64,000 nucleotides of DNA from Phycisphaerales bacterium (lineage in GTDB: Bacteria > Planctomycetota > Phycisphaerae > Phycisphaerales > UBA1924). Numbering within the stretch: position 1 is the stretch's first letter; every line of letters begins with the position of its first letter. A model generated the notes under the pieces. The model saw only the letters and a list, made by a program, of their open reading frames with translations, did no database searches and was not told the DNA's origin. The DNA lies in NCBI GenBank assembly GCA_029260515.1, contig JAJDDC010000070.1:186001-250000 (forward strand). The letters are read 5' to 3'. Both the position numbers and the translations under genes were made by a program. Positions 1 to 9,074 of the stretch are shown one piece after another.

Positions 1-2
1 GC

Positions 3-668
3 CCGGTCCCGGGCGACGCCCTGCAGACCGGCGGCCCGCACGATTCACTATTCGTCAAGACGCACTACGAACTGACCGCGAGCCACCCCGAGCTGACCAG
101 GACCGATCGGGCCCTGCACATCATCCGCGATCCGCGGGACGTGCTGCTCAGCGCGCTCAACTACAGGCGCCTCAACGGGGTGACGCCGGAGCAGCTGCCC
201 GACCGCGCGTACGCCGAGCAGTTCATCCGCGCCGGTGGCGACGCGACCTGGCTCAAGCAGAAGATGGGCACGTGGGCGAGCCACGCGGCGTCGTGGGCGG
301 GCGCCGACGCGTTCGACGTCATGACGATCCGCTACGAGGACCTCAAACGCGACGCCCACGAGACGATGCGCCCAGTGATCGAGTTCCTGGGGCTCGACGT
401 GGGCGACGACGCGCTGGGCAGGGCCGTCGAGGCGACCGCGTTCGACCGCCTACGCGCCATCGAGATCCGCGAGAAGACGGGCACGAAGAAAAAAGACGGG
501 CTGTTCATGGGTGACACACGCACCACCCGCAAGGGCGTGTTCTTTATGAACAAGGGACGCTCGGGCCAGTCGCTCGACGAGGCGATCGGCCCCGGGCTCG
601 ACGCGATGCTCGCCGAGGGCTGGGGCGAGGCGCTGGCGCGTTACGGCTACCATCGTCCCCCCGCCTGA
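3..668 (+). CDS. sulfotransferase, 5'-truncated by the window edge
   Basis: The frame is open from the first bases, so the N-terminus, including the 5'-phosphosulfate (PAPS) loop, lies outside the window; about 221 residues are visible. Near the visible start is FVKTH, matching LLKTH in the next gene, followed by IIRDPRDVLLSALNYR, the 3'-phosphate-binding motif of PAPS-dependent sulfotransferases (RDPRDV..S). The C-terminal part contains RYEDLKRD and a GRSGQSLDEAIGPGLD segment that closely parallels the next gene. It lies 17 bp upstream of that gene, and the two look like a tandem duplication that has diverged. Expected role: moving sulfate from PAPS to a hydroxyl group of a glycan or other small acceptor. 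The substrate is not inferable. Confidence 0.85.
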   Translation, partial: PVPGDALQTGGPHDSLFVKTHYELTASHPELTRTDRALHIIRDPRDVLLSALNYRRLNGVTPEQLPDRAYAEQFIRAGGDATWLKQKMGTWASHAASWAGADAFDVMTIRYEDLKRDAHETMRPVIEFLGLDVGDDALGRAVEATAFDRLRAIEIREKTGTKKKDGLFMGDTRTTRKGVFFMNKGRSGQSLDEAIGPGLDAMLAEGWGEALARYGYHRPPA

Positions 669-685
669 CACCGCGAGCACGCCCG

Positions 686-1456
686 ATGATCACCTGGATC
701 GCCTCGTACCCCAAGAGCGGCAACACCTGGGTGCGGTTCCTGATCCACAACGTCCTGCACGAACCGACCGACGACCTGGCGGTTATCGAGCAGACAATGC
801 CCTATGTCCTGCGCGTCGGGGACGGGTACAGAACCGAGGCCGGGCGCGACGACTTGCTCAAGACGCACCTGTCGTGGTCCGCAGACCACCCGCTGGGAGG
901 GCACAGCGCCCGCGCGATCTACATCGTCCGTGACCCGCGCGACGTGCTGCTGAGCAACCTCAACTACCGCGCGCACCGGCGCGGCGGGGGCGAGGCGGAC
1001 GCACGCGCGATCGCGATGAGCGAGGAGGAGTACGCCCACGCCTTCATCGCCCACGGCGGCGAGCCGGCGTGGGCCCACGACGCCGTCGGGACCTGGGCCG
1101 CCAACACCCGGTCGTGGACGGGCGACACCGGGTTCCCGGTGCTGATCGTCCGCTACGAGGACCTGGAGAAGAACACACGCCGCCAACTCACGCGCATCCT
1201 CGCGTTCCTCGGCGTCTCACCCGGGCGTGGCGCGATCAAGCGGGCCGTCAGGACTTCGGGCTTCGGCGTGCTGCGCGAGGCCGAGATCCGACGGCGCGAG
1301 GCCCAGGGCTGGGACGTTGAATCGTTGTTTTTCAACGCCGGCCGGTCCGGACGGTCGCTCGACGAACTGGTCGCCCCGGGCCTCGACGCCGCCTTCGACA
1401 AGGCGTTCGGCGAGGATCTTGCCCGGTTCGGGTACGCCGCCCGCGCCCGGCGTTAG
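686..1456 (+). CDS. PAPS-dependent sulfotransferase
   Basis: A complete 256-residue protein of the Sulfotransfer_1 type. The N-terminus has the 5'-PAPS loop SYPKSGNTWVR (residues 5-15). At about residue 85 comes YIVRDPRDVLLSNLNYR, the 3'-phosphate motif. RYEDLEKN and GRSGRSLDELVAPGLD follow in the C-terminal third, and the equivalent segments occur in the truncated gene upstream, so they are paralogues in tandem. The ATG at 686 places the PAPS loop at the usual distance from the N-terminus; no strong ribosome-binding site precedes it. No membrane segment is seen, so it is probably cytosolic. Its end overlaps the convergent gene by 4 bp. Confidence 0.9.
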   Translation: MITWIASYPKSGNTWVRFLIHNVLHEPTDDLAVIEQTMPYVLRVGDGYRTEAGRDDLLKTHLSWSADHPLGGHSARAIYIVRDPRDVLLSNLNYRAHRRGGGEADARAIAMSEEEYAHAFIAHGGEPAWAHDAVGTWAANTRSWTGDTGFPVLIVRYEDLEKNTRRQLTRILAFLGVSPGRGAIKRAVRTSGFGVLREAEIRRREAQGWDVESLFFNAGRSGRSLDELVAPGLDAAFDKAFGEDLARFGYAARARR

Positions 1457-2250
1457 GGCTCGTAGCCGAGCGCGGCGCAGGTGCGCTGGTAATCGTCGCT
1501 CGCCAGGAACCGTGCGACGAGGCCCGCGTCCGCCTCGCGCCGGGCGAGGGGCTTGATCTCGCGCCTGGCGCTGCCGCGGCTGGCGAACTCTTTGCGGTCG
1601 CCCGTCACCTTCTCGCACGCGAACCACGAGGTCCGGTACCCCGGATCGAACTCGAGCCGCAACCGCTCGCACAGCGTCCGCAGCGCTGCGTCCGGGTCGC
1701 GCGTCAGGTCCTCGAAACGGACGAAGCCAACGCGAGCCGCCTCGTCCGCGAACGCGGCGCAGCCACTCAGGTACGCCGCCTCCGTCACGTTGCCCCTGAT
1801 CACGTCCAGGTCGTTGAGGCTCAGCCACTGGTCCATGGGGTGTCGGACGCTCGCGGTCCGGAGGATGTGGAAGCCGCTCGACAGCGCCTCGGCGAGCCCC
1901 GGGCGCATCGTCGGCGCCGCGTACGGCGCGCCGATGTAGTCGATGTGCGACCAATCACGGAGGACCAGACGCTTGTTCTTCGCCCTGGCCCGCTGATCGA
2001 CGAGCGATATGAAGTCCAGGAACGTCGCGCCCGTGCGTTCGAACAGGGACTGCTCGGCGGGCGAGATCAGCGACAACCACTCGCGGGCCTGCTTGGGGGG
2101 ACGCGTCACCTGCATCGCACGCGGGTGGACCTCCGAGAGCAGCGCCACCCCCTTCATCGACGCGAGGCAGCGCGCGATCATCGTCCCGCCCGAGCGGGCG
2201 AGGTGGCTGAGCACGCGGATCGTCGGCTTCTCGCCCGGGTCCTGTGGCAC
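1453..2250 (-). CDS. sulfotransferase-like protein, divergent family
   Basis: This 265-residue protein starts with GTG. LSHLARSGGTMIARCLASM near residue 15 resembles a phosphosulfate-binding loop, and TASVRHPMDQWLSLND around residue 145 resembles the 3'-phosphate motif (R.P...WLS). VRFEDLTRDPDAALRTLC matches the RYEDL..DP element of sulfotransferases. It is much less similar to its two neighbours than they are to each other, so it is a separate subfamily. It is transcribed towards them, with a 4 bp overlap of stop codons. A related nucleotide-binding family cannot be excluded without a profile search. Confidence 0.65.
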   Translation of the reverse strand: MPQDPGEKPTIRVLSHLARSGGTMIARCLASMKGVALLSEVHPRAMQVTRPPKQAREWLSLISPAEQSLFERTGATFLDFISLVDQRARAKNKRLVLRDWSHIDYIGAPYAAPTMRPGLAEALSSGFHILRTASVRHPMDQWLSLNDLDVIRGNVTEAAYLSGCAAFADEAARVGFVRFEDLTRDPDAALRTLCERLRLEFDPGYRTSWFACEKVTGDRKEFASRGSARREIKPLARREADAGLVARFLASDDYQRTCAALGYEP

Positions 2251-2273
2251 GCGGGCATGCTAGCGGCGCGCAC

Positions 2274-2302
2274 GAAAACGGGCGGGCCCGGAGGCCCGCC
2301 CG
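2274..2302 (-). terminator. rho-independent terminator of the metalloprotease gene
   Basis: A perfect 10-bp inverted repeat (2279-2288 and 2293-2302) with a 4-base loop is followed on the minus strand by CGTTTTCG, a short U tract. It lies 27 bp beyond the metalloprotease stop codon and just before the start of the downstream sulfotransferase-like gene, so it should separate the two transcripts. Confidence 0.75.
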
Positions 2303-2328
2303 AAGGGTGTCAGGATGTCAGGGGCCGA

Positions 2329-5300
2329 TCACGGACGCCCGGCGCCCTCGGTCTTCCCGAAGAGGATCTGCAGCGCGCTCAGGTCGGGCATCGCGGGCAG
2401 GTTGTAGATGTAGTTCGCGTCCAGCGCCTTGGCGATGCGGACGCTCGATTCCTGGAGGTGGGCCCTTGTGTAGTCGTCGATGCGCCCGGCGCCCCCGTCG
2501 TTGAGCACGCCGTCGATCTTCTTCTGGAGATCACGGAGTTTCGAGGTCGCGAGTGTGGAGATCGGCTTCTGTGCCGCGACGTAGGCATCGGTCTGCATCG
2601 TCAGATCGATCAGGCGCTGCAGGTGCTCGCGCTGCAGGTTGCGCCGCAGCGACGAGATCATCGGGACGCGGTTGGTGTAGCGCTTCGTGGACGAGCCGTC
2701 AAGCTCCTCCCACGCGGCGGCGGTGACCTCGTTCATCACCTCGGGCAGGGTCAGCGCGTCCTCGTCGGAGGGGATGAACGACTCGTTGTCGAGCACCCTA
2801 CCCAGGGTCATGGGGTTGAGAAGGTTGGTCAGCGTCGTGGCCTGGACCGCGAGAATCCGGTCATTGATGTGGAAGGTCGGGTCCTCGAACACGAGCTGCC
2901 AGCCATCCGCGTCCCACCACTTGTCGATTGTCATGTGGTTAAGGATGTCGGGGCTCAGGCCGAACGCCTCGTCGTAGAAGGCGTTCTTGATGACGAAGTC
3001 GAGGGCCTCACGCTGACGCTCAACACTCACGACGTCGATCGGGGGTCGCCCGTCGGGGTCGCCCTTCTTGTCGCGGTAGACGTGGGCGCCGCCGATCCAG
3101 TTGGACATCATGCTCAGCGCCTGCGTCTGCTGGCTGAGCGTGATCAGGTAACCCCGGCGCGCCCGCGACCAGCTGTCGCCGTCCTTCACGAACTTGTCGA
3201 CCAGCTGCCCGCGGTGCTTGCGGGCCAGGGCCATCTGGTTCTGTGCGTACTCGAAGGGATTGGCCGACATGTCGTACCGCCTGGCGAACGGGTCGGGTCC
3301 CCAGGTGTCCTCGTCGGTGCCGTACTGCAGGTCGGGCTCGGCGACACGCTCGAGCACCTTGTCGATCTTGCCCGTCGTGTACCCGTACTCGATCGCCCAC
3401 ATGTCGTAGGGCCCGATGTCGATAACGGCCCAGTCGCCCTGCACGTCGCCGTACTCCGCGACGCGGATGTTGACCGGGTTGTAATCCATCACCGTCGTGG
3501 ACCAGGGCTTCTTGCCCTTGAGCTCCGACGAGTTGATCTCGTCCATCGTGTAACGACTCGAGCCCTTGAAGTTGTGACGCAGGCCCAGGCAGTGCCCGAC
3601 CTCGTGCGCCACCAGCTCGGCCAGCATCGGCCCGATGAACGACTCGGGCAGCCCGTCGATCGTGTCCTCGGCGACAACGTCCTCGTCGGACGCCTCGTCC
3701 TCGGACGCGACCTCGTCGTCGTCGCCCTCGTCGTCGGGCTCTTCGTCCTGCGCCATCTCCGCGTCGAGCATCGCGCGGTACTCGGGCGGGATCATCGCGA
3801 TCAGCTCCGGATTCTGCGCGAGCTGCTTCTTGATCATCTCGAGCATCTCGGGCGTGATCTCGGGCTGGTCAGCGTCGGCCTCGGCCTTCGCCGCCGCGTC
3901 CGCCGCCAGGCGCTCGGCCTCCATCGAGGCCGCGAGTTCCAGGTGCATCCGGATCTGGGCCAGGCCCAGGGCCTTGCCGGTCGCCGCGTGGCACGTGCCG
4001 GCGACCTGGCTCGTCCGACCCGCGAGCCCGTCGTACTCGTCGTCGCCGATCATCGCCGGGTCGGCCATCGCCGCCGGGTGACCGCCGTAGGGCAGCACCC
4101 CACGACGCACGCGCTCGGCGAGCATCGCCTCACGCTGGCCCGGGTCGGCCATCCGCACCCGGGGGTCCCACGTCGGGTTCTTGTCCAGCCACGCCATGAG
4201 CTGCGGGCTGTAGCCCTCGGTCGCCAGCTCGGGCATCAGGTCCTTCCACCAGTACTGGTAGACCCGCATCCACCCGTCGGTGAGCACGACGTCGGCATCG
4301 AGGATCTCGCCCGTCATCGGGTTCACGCGGCTGGGCCCGATCGCCGTCGAGACGTCGTTGCTCAGCCAGCGGATGAAGTTGTACCGGACGTCCTCCGGGT
4401 CCTTGTCCATGTGCGCGCCGGTCGTCTTGTCCTGGAAGTGGACCTCGACCGCGTCCACGATGCCGATGTTCTCGTAGGCCCTGTTCCAGTACTCGATCCC
4501 CTCGCGGATGTACCGCCGGTAGCGCACCGGGGCGGTGTGCTCGACGTACCAGACGATGGGCTCCTTGGGCGGGCTCATCGTCAGGCTCGAGTCACGCTTC
4601 TCGAGGTTCCAGCGGTTGATGTAGCGCACCGGCACGTCGTCGCGCTCCAGCTTGCCCAGGTCGCGGTAGCTGGTCGTGAAGTAGCCCACACGCTCGTCCG
4701 CCTTGCGGGGCTTGTACCCCGGCGTGCCCTGGATCTGCGAGATCGAGTAGTGAAACGTCTTGAAGATGCCGCCAGAAACAGGCGCCTTGAAGGCGATCTC
4801 GATGTTCTTGGGGAAGACCTTTGCCTGCTCGATCGTCGCGAGGTCCGACTGCATCCCGCGGGCCGAGCCGGCAAAGAACTTCGACGCCTGCCCCACGAGC
4901 AGCGCGTCCATGTCGATCACCGGCTGCCCGCTCGGGCCCATCGTCACGATCGGCACGCTCAGCACCACGCGATCGGTAAAGATCATGTCCACGGAGTCCT
5001 TGGACTCCTGGTCGCCGGAGGAGCGGACCGAGATCTGCGGCGCGATCAGCGCGAGCTTGTCGTCGAACCGCTTCCAGTACACGTACATGTCGCCGGCCTG
5101 CAGGCCCGCGAAGATCTCGCCACCCGCGACCGTCATCGCGAAGAACTGCTTGTGGCGCTCGAAGCCCCGGGGCAGCTCGGCGAGCATCTGCTGCTCTTTC
5201 TTGTTGACCCAGATGTCGTAGTACCCGCTCGAGTCGCCCGAGGGGTTCACCTTGGTGAAGCCCTCGGAGACCTCCTTCCAGGGCTTGAAGTCCTGCTTCT

Positions 5301-5508
5301 TCTGGGGCGTCGGGCGCGAGCCGCCCATCATCGCCTGGATCGCGCCCAGGTCGATCTCCAGGTTCTCCCCGCCGTCGGCGGGCTGGGTCGTCTCGTCGGT
5401 GGGCGGCTCGACCGCCAGCGCCGCCGCGGGCGCGAGCCCGATCAGTGTCCCCACCACGCCCGCGATCAAAAGGGGCGTCGTCCGTCCGGTCTCACTCAGT
5501 CCGCGCAT
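2329..5508 (-). CDS. secreted zinc metalloprotease (metzincin-like, DUF5117-type)
   Basis: About 1,059 residues. The ATG at 5508 is preferred over in-frame upstream codons because AGGAG lies 7 bases before it and it begins a good signal peptide (hydrophobic residues 12-30 ending ALA). The active-site motif HEVGHCLGLRH (HExxHxxGxxH) lies near residue 635, and the Met-turn VMDYNP follows about 25 residues later, as in metzincins. The domain layout and length agree with the large bacterial 'zinc-dependent metalloprotease' family carrying a DUF5117 region. An unusual, strongly acidic stretch of about 85 residues, rich in Asp and Glu and ending just before the zinc motif, makes the protein longer than I would expect. 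Expected location is the periplasm or outside the cell; the substrate is unknown. A clear terminator follows. Confidence 0.88.
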   Translation of the reverse strand: MRGLSETGRTTPLLIAGVVGTLIGLAPAAALAVEPPTDETTQPADGGENLEIDLGAIQAMMGGSRPTPQKKQDFKPWKEVSEGFTKVNPSGDSSGYYDIWVNKKEQQMLAELPRGFERHKQFFAMTVAGGEIFAGLQAGDMYVYWKRFDDKLALIAPQISVRSSGDQESKDSVDMIFTDRVVLSVPIVTMGPSGQPVIDMDALLVGQASKFFAGSARGMQSDLATIEQAKVFPKNIEIAFKAPVSGGIFKTFHYSISQIQGTPGYKPRKADERVGYFTTSYRDLGKLERDDVPVRYINRWNLEKRDSSLTMSPPKEPIVWYVEHTAPVRYRRYIREGIEYWNRAYENIGIVDAVEVHFQDKTTGAHMDKDPEDVRYNFIRWLSNDVSTAIGPSRVNPMTGEILDADVVLTDGWMRVYQYWWKDLMPELATEGYSPQLMAWLDKNPTWDPRVRMADPGQREAMLAERVRRGVLPYGGHPAAMADPAMIGDDEYDGLAGRTSQVAGTCHAATGKALGLAQIRMHLELAASMEAERLAADAAAKAEADADQPEITPEMLEMIKKQLAQNPELIAMIPPEYRAMLDAEMAQDEEPDDEGDDDEVASEDEASDEDVVAEDTIDGLPESFIGPMLAELVAHEVGHCLGLRHNFKGSSRYTMDEINSSELKGKKPWSTTVMDYNPVNIRVAEYGDVQGDWAVIDIGPYDMWAIEYGYTTGKIDKVLERVAEPDLQYGTDEDTWGPDPFARRYDMSANPFEYAQNQMALARKHRGQLVDKFVKDGDSWSRARRGYLITLSQQTQALSMMSNWIGGAHVYRDKKGDPDGRPPIDVVSVERQREALDFVIKNAFYDEAFGLSPDILNHMTIDKWWDADGWQLVFEDPTFHINDRILAVQATTLTNLLNPMTLGRVLDNESFIPSDEDALTLPEVMNEVTAAAWEELDGSSTKRYTNRVPMISSLRRNLQREHLQRLIDLTMQTDAYVAAQKPISTLATSKLRDLQKKIDGVLNDGGAGRIDDYTRAHLQESSVRIAKALDANYIYNLPAMPDLSALQILFGKTEGAGRP

Positions 5509-5816
5509 CGAGTCGCTCCTGTCTGTCCATGCGATACCCGGCCCGGCGCGACGCATGCCTCGTGCGCGTCGCCTTCGGTGTCGGGTCTCGCCATCATCCG
5601 TTCCATCGCTCGGCGGCGGCCTGCCACCGGAGAAGCCCGCGGCCTGCCTCGCTCCGGGGTCACTGCAACCCCCGACCGGGCAAACGGTTGTCAGCCTATA
5701 CCGGCGCCGAACCCCGCGGGTTCATTCGCCGTCCGACCACACTATCGGCCCTTGGGCCGCATTCCTGCGGCCATTCCGACGATTTCCCCCCACGACCGCC
5801 TCCCCGCGAACCCCGC
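5509..5816. other. 308-bp intergenic region upstream of the metalloprotease gene
   Basis: It separates the stop codon of the UbiA-like gene (5817) from the metalloprotease start. The only clear signal is AGGAG at 5516-5520 (minus strand), the ribosome-binding site of the metalloprotease. A short AT-richer patch near 5685-5700 could hold its promoter, but no convincing -35/-10 pair was found. No conserved small ORF or RNA was recognised. Confidence 0.6.
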
Positions 5817-6797
5817 TCAGGGTGGGCCCCCCATGGGACCCCAGAACGCCAGGGCCGCGGTGATCGCCAGGAACAGCAACGCCCCCGCCTGGAAGGGCGG
5901 GTCCTTCATCGCCAGCTCCGTCGGGTCGTCGTGCTCGCCCTTCTCGAGCAGGGTGATCGCCCGCAGCAGGGCGTAGACCGCCGGCAACATCGTCAGCCAC
6001 AGCAGGTTGAGGCCAAACCCGGGCCCGTCGGCCGCCGCGTGCAGGCTGATCCGGTAGTCGTCCTCACGGGCCTGGACGTAGCCGGCGTAGGTCAGCAGCG
6101 TTGCGACCGCCGTCACGACGACCACCATCCGCAAGAGCTGGTCCGAGTAGACACCCTGCACGAGTCTGGCGTTGGCGGCCTCCTCGCCCAGGCTCCGACG
6201 CTCGCCCAGGCGCTTGCCGAAGGCCAGGAACATGCTCAGGAACAAGGTCGAGTTGAGCAGCCACGTCGAGGGCGTGACCGAGACCGCGGCGCACCCGCCC
6301 AGGACCCGGAGCACGAAACCCAGCGACAGGATCAGCACGTCCAGGATCGCGATGTGCTTGAGGCGTAAGGAGTAAAGCTGCACGCTCACGACGTAGACGC
6401 CCACGATCACGCCCAGCCAGGCCCCCGCCCGTCCGGGCAGCAGCAGGAGCATGCCGGCCGCGCCCGCGAGCAGCAGCACGCCGAAGACAAGGGCCTGGTT
6501 CCGCGAGACCGCCCCCGAGGCGATCGGGCGGCGGCGCTTGCGGGGGTGGGCCCGGTCGGCCTGGGCGTCCATCAGGTCGTTGAAGACGTAGCACCCGCTC
6601 GAGGCCAGGGCGAAGCAGGCCGCTGCGATCAGCGTCCGGACCGTCAGCTCCGCCGCGTCCAGCCCGACCCCGCCCTGCGTGTAGGCGTAGAAGGGGCCGA
6701 TGAAGACGAAGACGCTCTTGCTCCACTGGTGGACCCTCGCGAGCCGAAGCAGGGAGAACGCCAGGGGGGGGTGTTTTGTGGGGTTCACGTCGCTCAT
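5817..6797 (-). CDS. UbiA-family polyprenyl-phosphate phosphoribosyltransferase-like membrane protein
   Basis: 326 residues from the ATG at 6797; the longer upstream frame lacks any membrane-protein character. The signature NDLMDAQADRAHP, followed by KRRRPIASG, is the Mg-diphosphate-binding Asp motif (NDxxDxxxDR) in the form typical of decaprenyl-phosphate phosphoribosyltransferase (mycobacterial Rv3806c type). A second Asp-containing loop (LYSLRLKHIAILDVLILS) follows. Eight or nine hydrophobic segments are present. The family moves a phosphoribosyl unit from PRPP to a polyprenyl phosphate, the first step to polyprenyl-phosphate arabinose or ribose donors. It starts 114 bp from the divergent methyltransferase gene. 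No DprE1/DprE2 partner is visible here. A different UbiA substrate remains possible. Confidence 0.82.
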   Translation of the reverse strand: MSDVNPTKHPPLAFSLLRLARVHQWSKSVFVFIGPFYAYTQGGVGLDAAELTVRTLIAAACFALASSGCYVFNDLMDAQADRAHPRKRRRPIASGAVSRNQALVFGVLLLAGAAGMLLLLPGRAGAWLGVIVGVYVVSVQLYSLRLKHIAILDVLILSLGFVLRVLGGCAAVSVTPSTWLLNSTLFLSMFLAFGKRLGERRSLGEEAANARLVQGVYSDQLLRMVVVVTAVATLLTYAGYVQAREDDYRISLHAAADGPGFGLNLLWLTMLPAVYALLRAITLLEKGEHDDPTELAMKDPPFQAGALLFLAITAALAFWGPMGGPP

Positions 6798-6911
6798 ACG
6801 CCCGGCGCCGGGGCCGTGGGCGTGGGATCGGCTATGTCGGCGCCCCGCGTGCACTCCAGATCCCGACGAACGCCCCGACCGGGGCCTGCAGCGAGACCAA
6901 CGATCCCCCCC

Positions 6912-7607
6912 ATGACCCCGCCCGCAGCCCCAGCATCGCCCGCGTCCGACCTCTCCGCCCGGGAGATCTCCCGCGTGGCGGGCGGGCTCTACCAGGACGC
7001 GGACCTCCTGACGCGTCAGATGTGCCGGCACAGGACACGGATCTGCCCCCTCGAACTGGTCGTCGAGCAGGTCCCCGCCGGGTCGAGCGTGCTGGACATC
7101 GGGTGCGGGGCTGGCCTGGTGCTCAACGCCCTGGCGGGGGGGGGGCGTCTGGCCAGCGGGCTCGGGTTCGACGCCTCGCCCGGGGCGATCCGGGCGGCGC
7201 AGGCCGCGGCGGACCGTCTGGCAGCGACCGGCGCAACACCGCCCACCTTCGAGCACCGGCGCGTGGAGCAGGGCCTGCCCTCGGGCGAGCACGACGCCGT
7301 CATGATGATCGACGTGATGCACCACGTCGATCCGAGCGCGCGCCGGGGGTTGATCGCACAGGCCGCCTCGCGTGTGCGCGACGGCGGGCGCTTTATCTAC
7401 AAGGACATGGTTGATCGGCCGCGCTGGCGCGCATGGGCGAACCAGGCGCACGACCTTGTCATGGCCCGGCAGATCATCCGGTACTGCCCGGTCGAGGACG
7501 TGGAGGCGTGGGCGCGTGAGGCCGGGCTTACGCTCGAGCACAGCAAGGACGCCAACCGCCTGTGGTACGGGCACGAGCTGCGCGTCTTCACGCGGGGGGG
7601 CGCCTGA
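6912..7607 (+). CDS. class I SAM-dependent methyltransferase
   Basis: 231 residues from the ATG at 6912. VLDIGCGAGLVLNALAGGG is the glycine-rich SAM-binding motif I of the seven-strand methyltransferase fold, and AVMMIDVMHHVDPSAR corresponds to motif II/post II as in Methyltransf_11/25 proteins. The C-terminal LYQD..RVFTRGG region shows no membrane segment. It overlaps the next gene by one base (TGATG), so the two are translationally coupled; the pair probably modifies a lipid-linked sugar or glycan together with the divergent UbiA-like protein. The methyl acceptor cannot be read from sequence. An upstream in-frame ATG at 6834 exists, but the residues it would add are not family-like. Confidence 0.85.
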   Translation: MTPPAAPASPASDLSAREISRVAGGLYQDADLLTRQMCRHRTRICPLELVVEQVPAGSSVLDIGCGAGLVLNALAGGGRLASGLGFDASPGAIRAAQAAADRLAATGATPPTFEHRRVEQGLPSGEHDAVMMIDVMHHVDPSARRGLIAQAASRVRDGGRFIYKDMVDRPRWRAWANQAHDLVMARQIIRYCPVEDVEAWAREAGLTLEHSKDANRLWYGHELRVFTRGGA

Positions 7608-9001
7608 TGCCCGAGCAGACCGGCGACGCGCGCACACGACGGGGCGCTCTCGCACCGCTCATCGTCGTCGGGCTCTACCTGCTCGTGGCGCTGCCATTCA
7701 TCGCGAGCGGGCACGAGGGCGGACGCGGCGCCTGGGACTCTGTCCAGTACCACGAGCCGGCGATCCGTGTGTTCGCCGACCAGATGCCCCGCCCGGTCCT
7801 GACCGACTACGCCTCGGCGACGACGCCCGGATACCACCTGGTGCTCGCCGGCGTCGCCCGGTGGATCGACGACTCGACGATGACGCTCCAGCTCGCGGGC
7901 GCCGCCTTCACAATCGCGCTGCTCTGGCTGGTTGCGTGGTGGTGCGGGCGGCGTGCGGGGTGGGCGTGGGGCGCGCTGCTGTGCGTGCCGTTCATCGCGT
8001 CGAACTACGGGCTGTTCCCCGGGATCTGGCTCCTGCCCGACAACCTCGCGTGGCTGGGCGTGATGTCGATCATCGTGCTGGCGCTTGCCCGTGCGCCGAC
8101 GTTGGGCGCCCTCGTCGCGATGGGCGCGATCCTCGCGGCGCTCGTGTGCGTGCGCCAGATACACCTCTGGGCGGCCTGTGTCGTTTGGGCCCACGCGTGG
8201 ATCAACGCCCCGGGCGCGCACGGCGGGTGGTTCGACGACCTGCCCAAGCGCGTGCGCTGCGCGGCGGCCGGCGTCGCCGTGACGATCCCGGCGTTCCTCG
8301 TGCTCGCCTGGTTCGCGCGGTTGTGGGGCGGTCTCAGCCCGCCCACGTTCCAGGGCAAGGTGCAGGGTGTGAACGCCGCGACGCCCGCGTTCATGTTCAT
8401 GGAGTTCGCGATCCTGTCGCTCCCGCTCGTCGCGTTCCTCTGGCCGACACTCGCGCGCCTCCCCCGCCGCGTGTGGATCCTGGCGAGCGTCGTCGGCGCG
8501 CTCGCCCTCGTCGCGGCGGCCGTCCCCGAGACAACCTGGAGCACGAGCGCCGGGCGGTACTCCGGGTGGTGGAACATCATCCGGGCCGCCCCGGTCCTGG
8601 GCGGGCGGACGAGCGTGGTGGTGCTCGCGCTCGCGCCGTTGGGGGGCGTGCTGCTCACGCTCTGGCTGGCCGCGACGCCCGCCCGGTCGCGGTGGATCGT
8701 GCTCGCCGCCCTGGTCGGGTTCGCGGCGGCCCAGACGGCGTCGCACAACGTCTGGCAGCGGTACCACGAGCCGTTCCTGCTCGTGGTCCTGGCGTTGATG
8801 GCCTCGTCGATCGTGGGCGCCGAGGGCGTGCAGACCCGCGCGGGCCTTTTTCGCCCGGCGCGGGCCCTGGGCGTGATGGCGGTGATCGCGTTGCTGGGCG
8901 CCCTGACGGCCAGGGCCCTGATCGTCGGGTCCGAGGTTGAGCCGGAGGCCGAGCCTGCCGATACCGCCAGCGGCGAACCCGCCCCCACTCGGGCGGCGTA
9001 G
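7607..9001 (+). CDS. multi-span membrane protein, GT-C glycosyltransferase-like
   Basis: 464 residues with about eleven hydrophobic helices. The ATG at 7607 overlaps the stop of the methyltransferase by one base. After the first helix comes a loop with WDSVQYHEPAIRVFADQMP and TTPGYHLVLAGVAR. This recalls the acidic first lumenal loop plus TTPxxY element of ALG10/GT-C glycosyltransferases, which use polyprenyl-phosphate sugars. The C-terminal tail is short and polar. Coupling to a methyltransferase and proximity to a polyprenyl-phosphate phosphoribosyltransferase-like gene fit a lipid-linked sugar donor being used here. A Wzy-like polymerase is an alternative reading. The family assignment is inference from motif shape. 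Confidence 0.6.
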   Translation: MPEQTGDARTRRGALAPLIVVGLYLLVALPFIASGHEGGRGAWDSVQYHEPAIRVFADQMPRPVLTDYASATTPGYHLVLAGVARWIDDSTMTLQLAGAAFTIALLWLVAWWCGRRAGWAWGALLCVPFIASNYGLFPGIWLLPDNLAWLGVMSIIVLALARAPTLGALVAMGAILAALVCVRQIHLWAACVVWAHAWINAPGAHGGWFDDLPKRVRCAAAGVAVTIPAFLVLAWFARLWGGLSPPTFQGKVQGVNAATPAFMFMEFAILSLPLVAFLWPTLARLPRRVWILASVVGALALVAAAVPETTWSTSAGRYSGWWNIIRAAPVLGGRTSVVVLALAPLGGVLLTLWLAATPARSRWIVLAALVGFAAAQTASHNVWQRYHEPFLLVVLALMASSIVGAEGVQTRAGLFRPARALGVMAVIALLGALTARALIVGSEVEPEAEPADTASGEPAPTRAA

Positions 9002-9074
9002 TCCTCTGACCGAGGGCGGTCCGAGAATCGACGGCTAGGCTTGCAGTCGCCCCCGGGCGGTCAAGGAGCATCAC

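Noticed and set aside
1840..5976. A 1,378-codon open frame on the plus strand
   Set aside because: It lies antisense to the metalloprotease gene, whose product has a signal peptide, HExxH motif and ribosome-binding site. The plus-strand translation is Arg/Val/Asp-rich with no domain, as expected from a GC-rich shadow.
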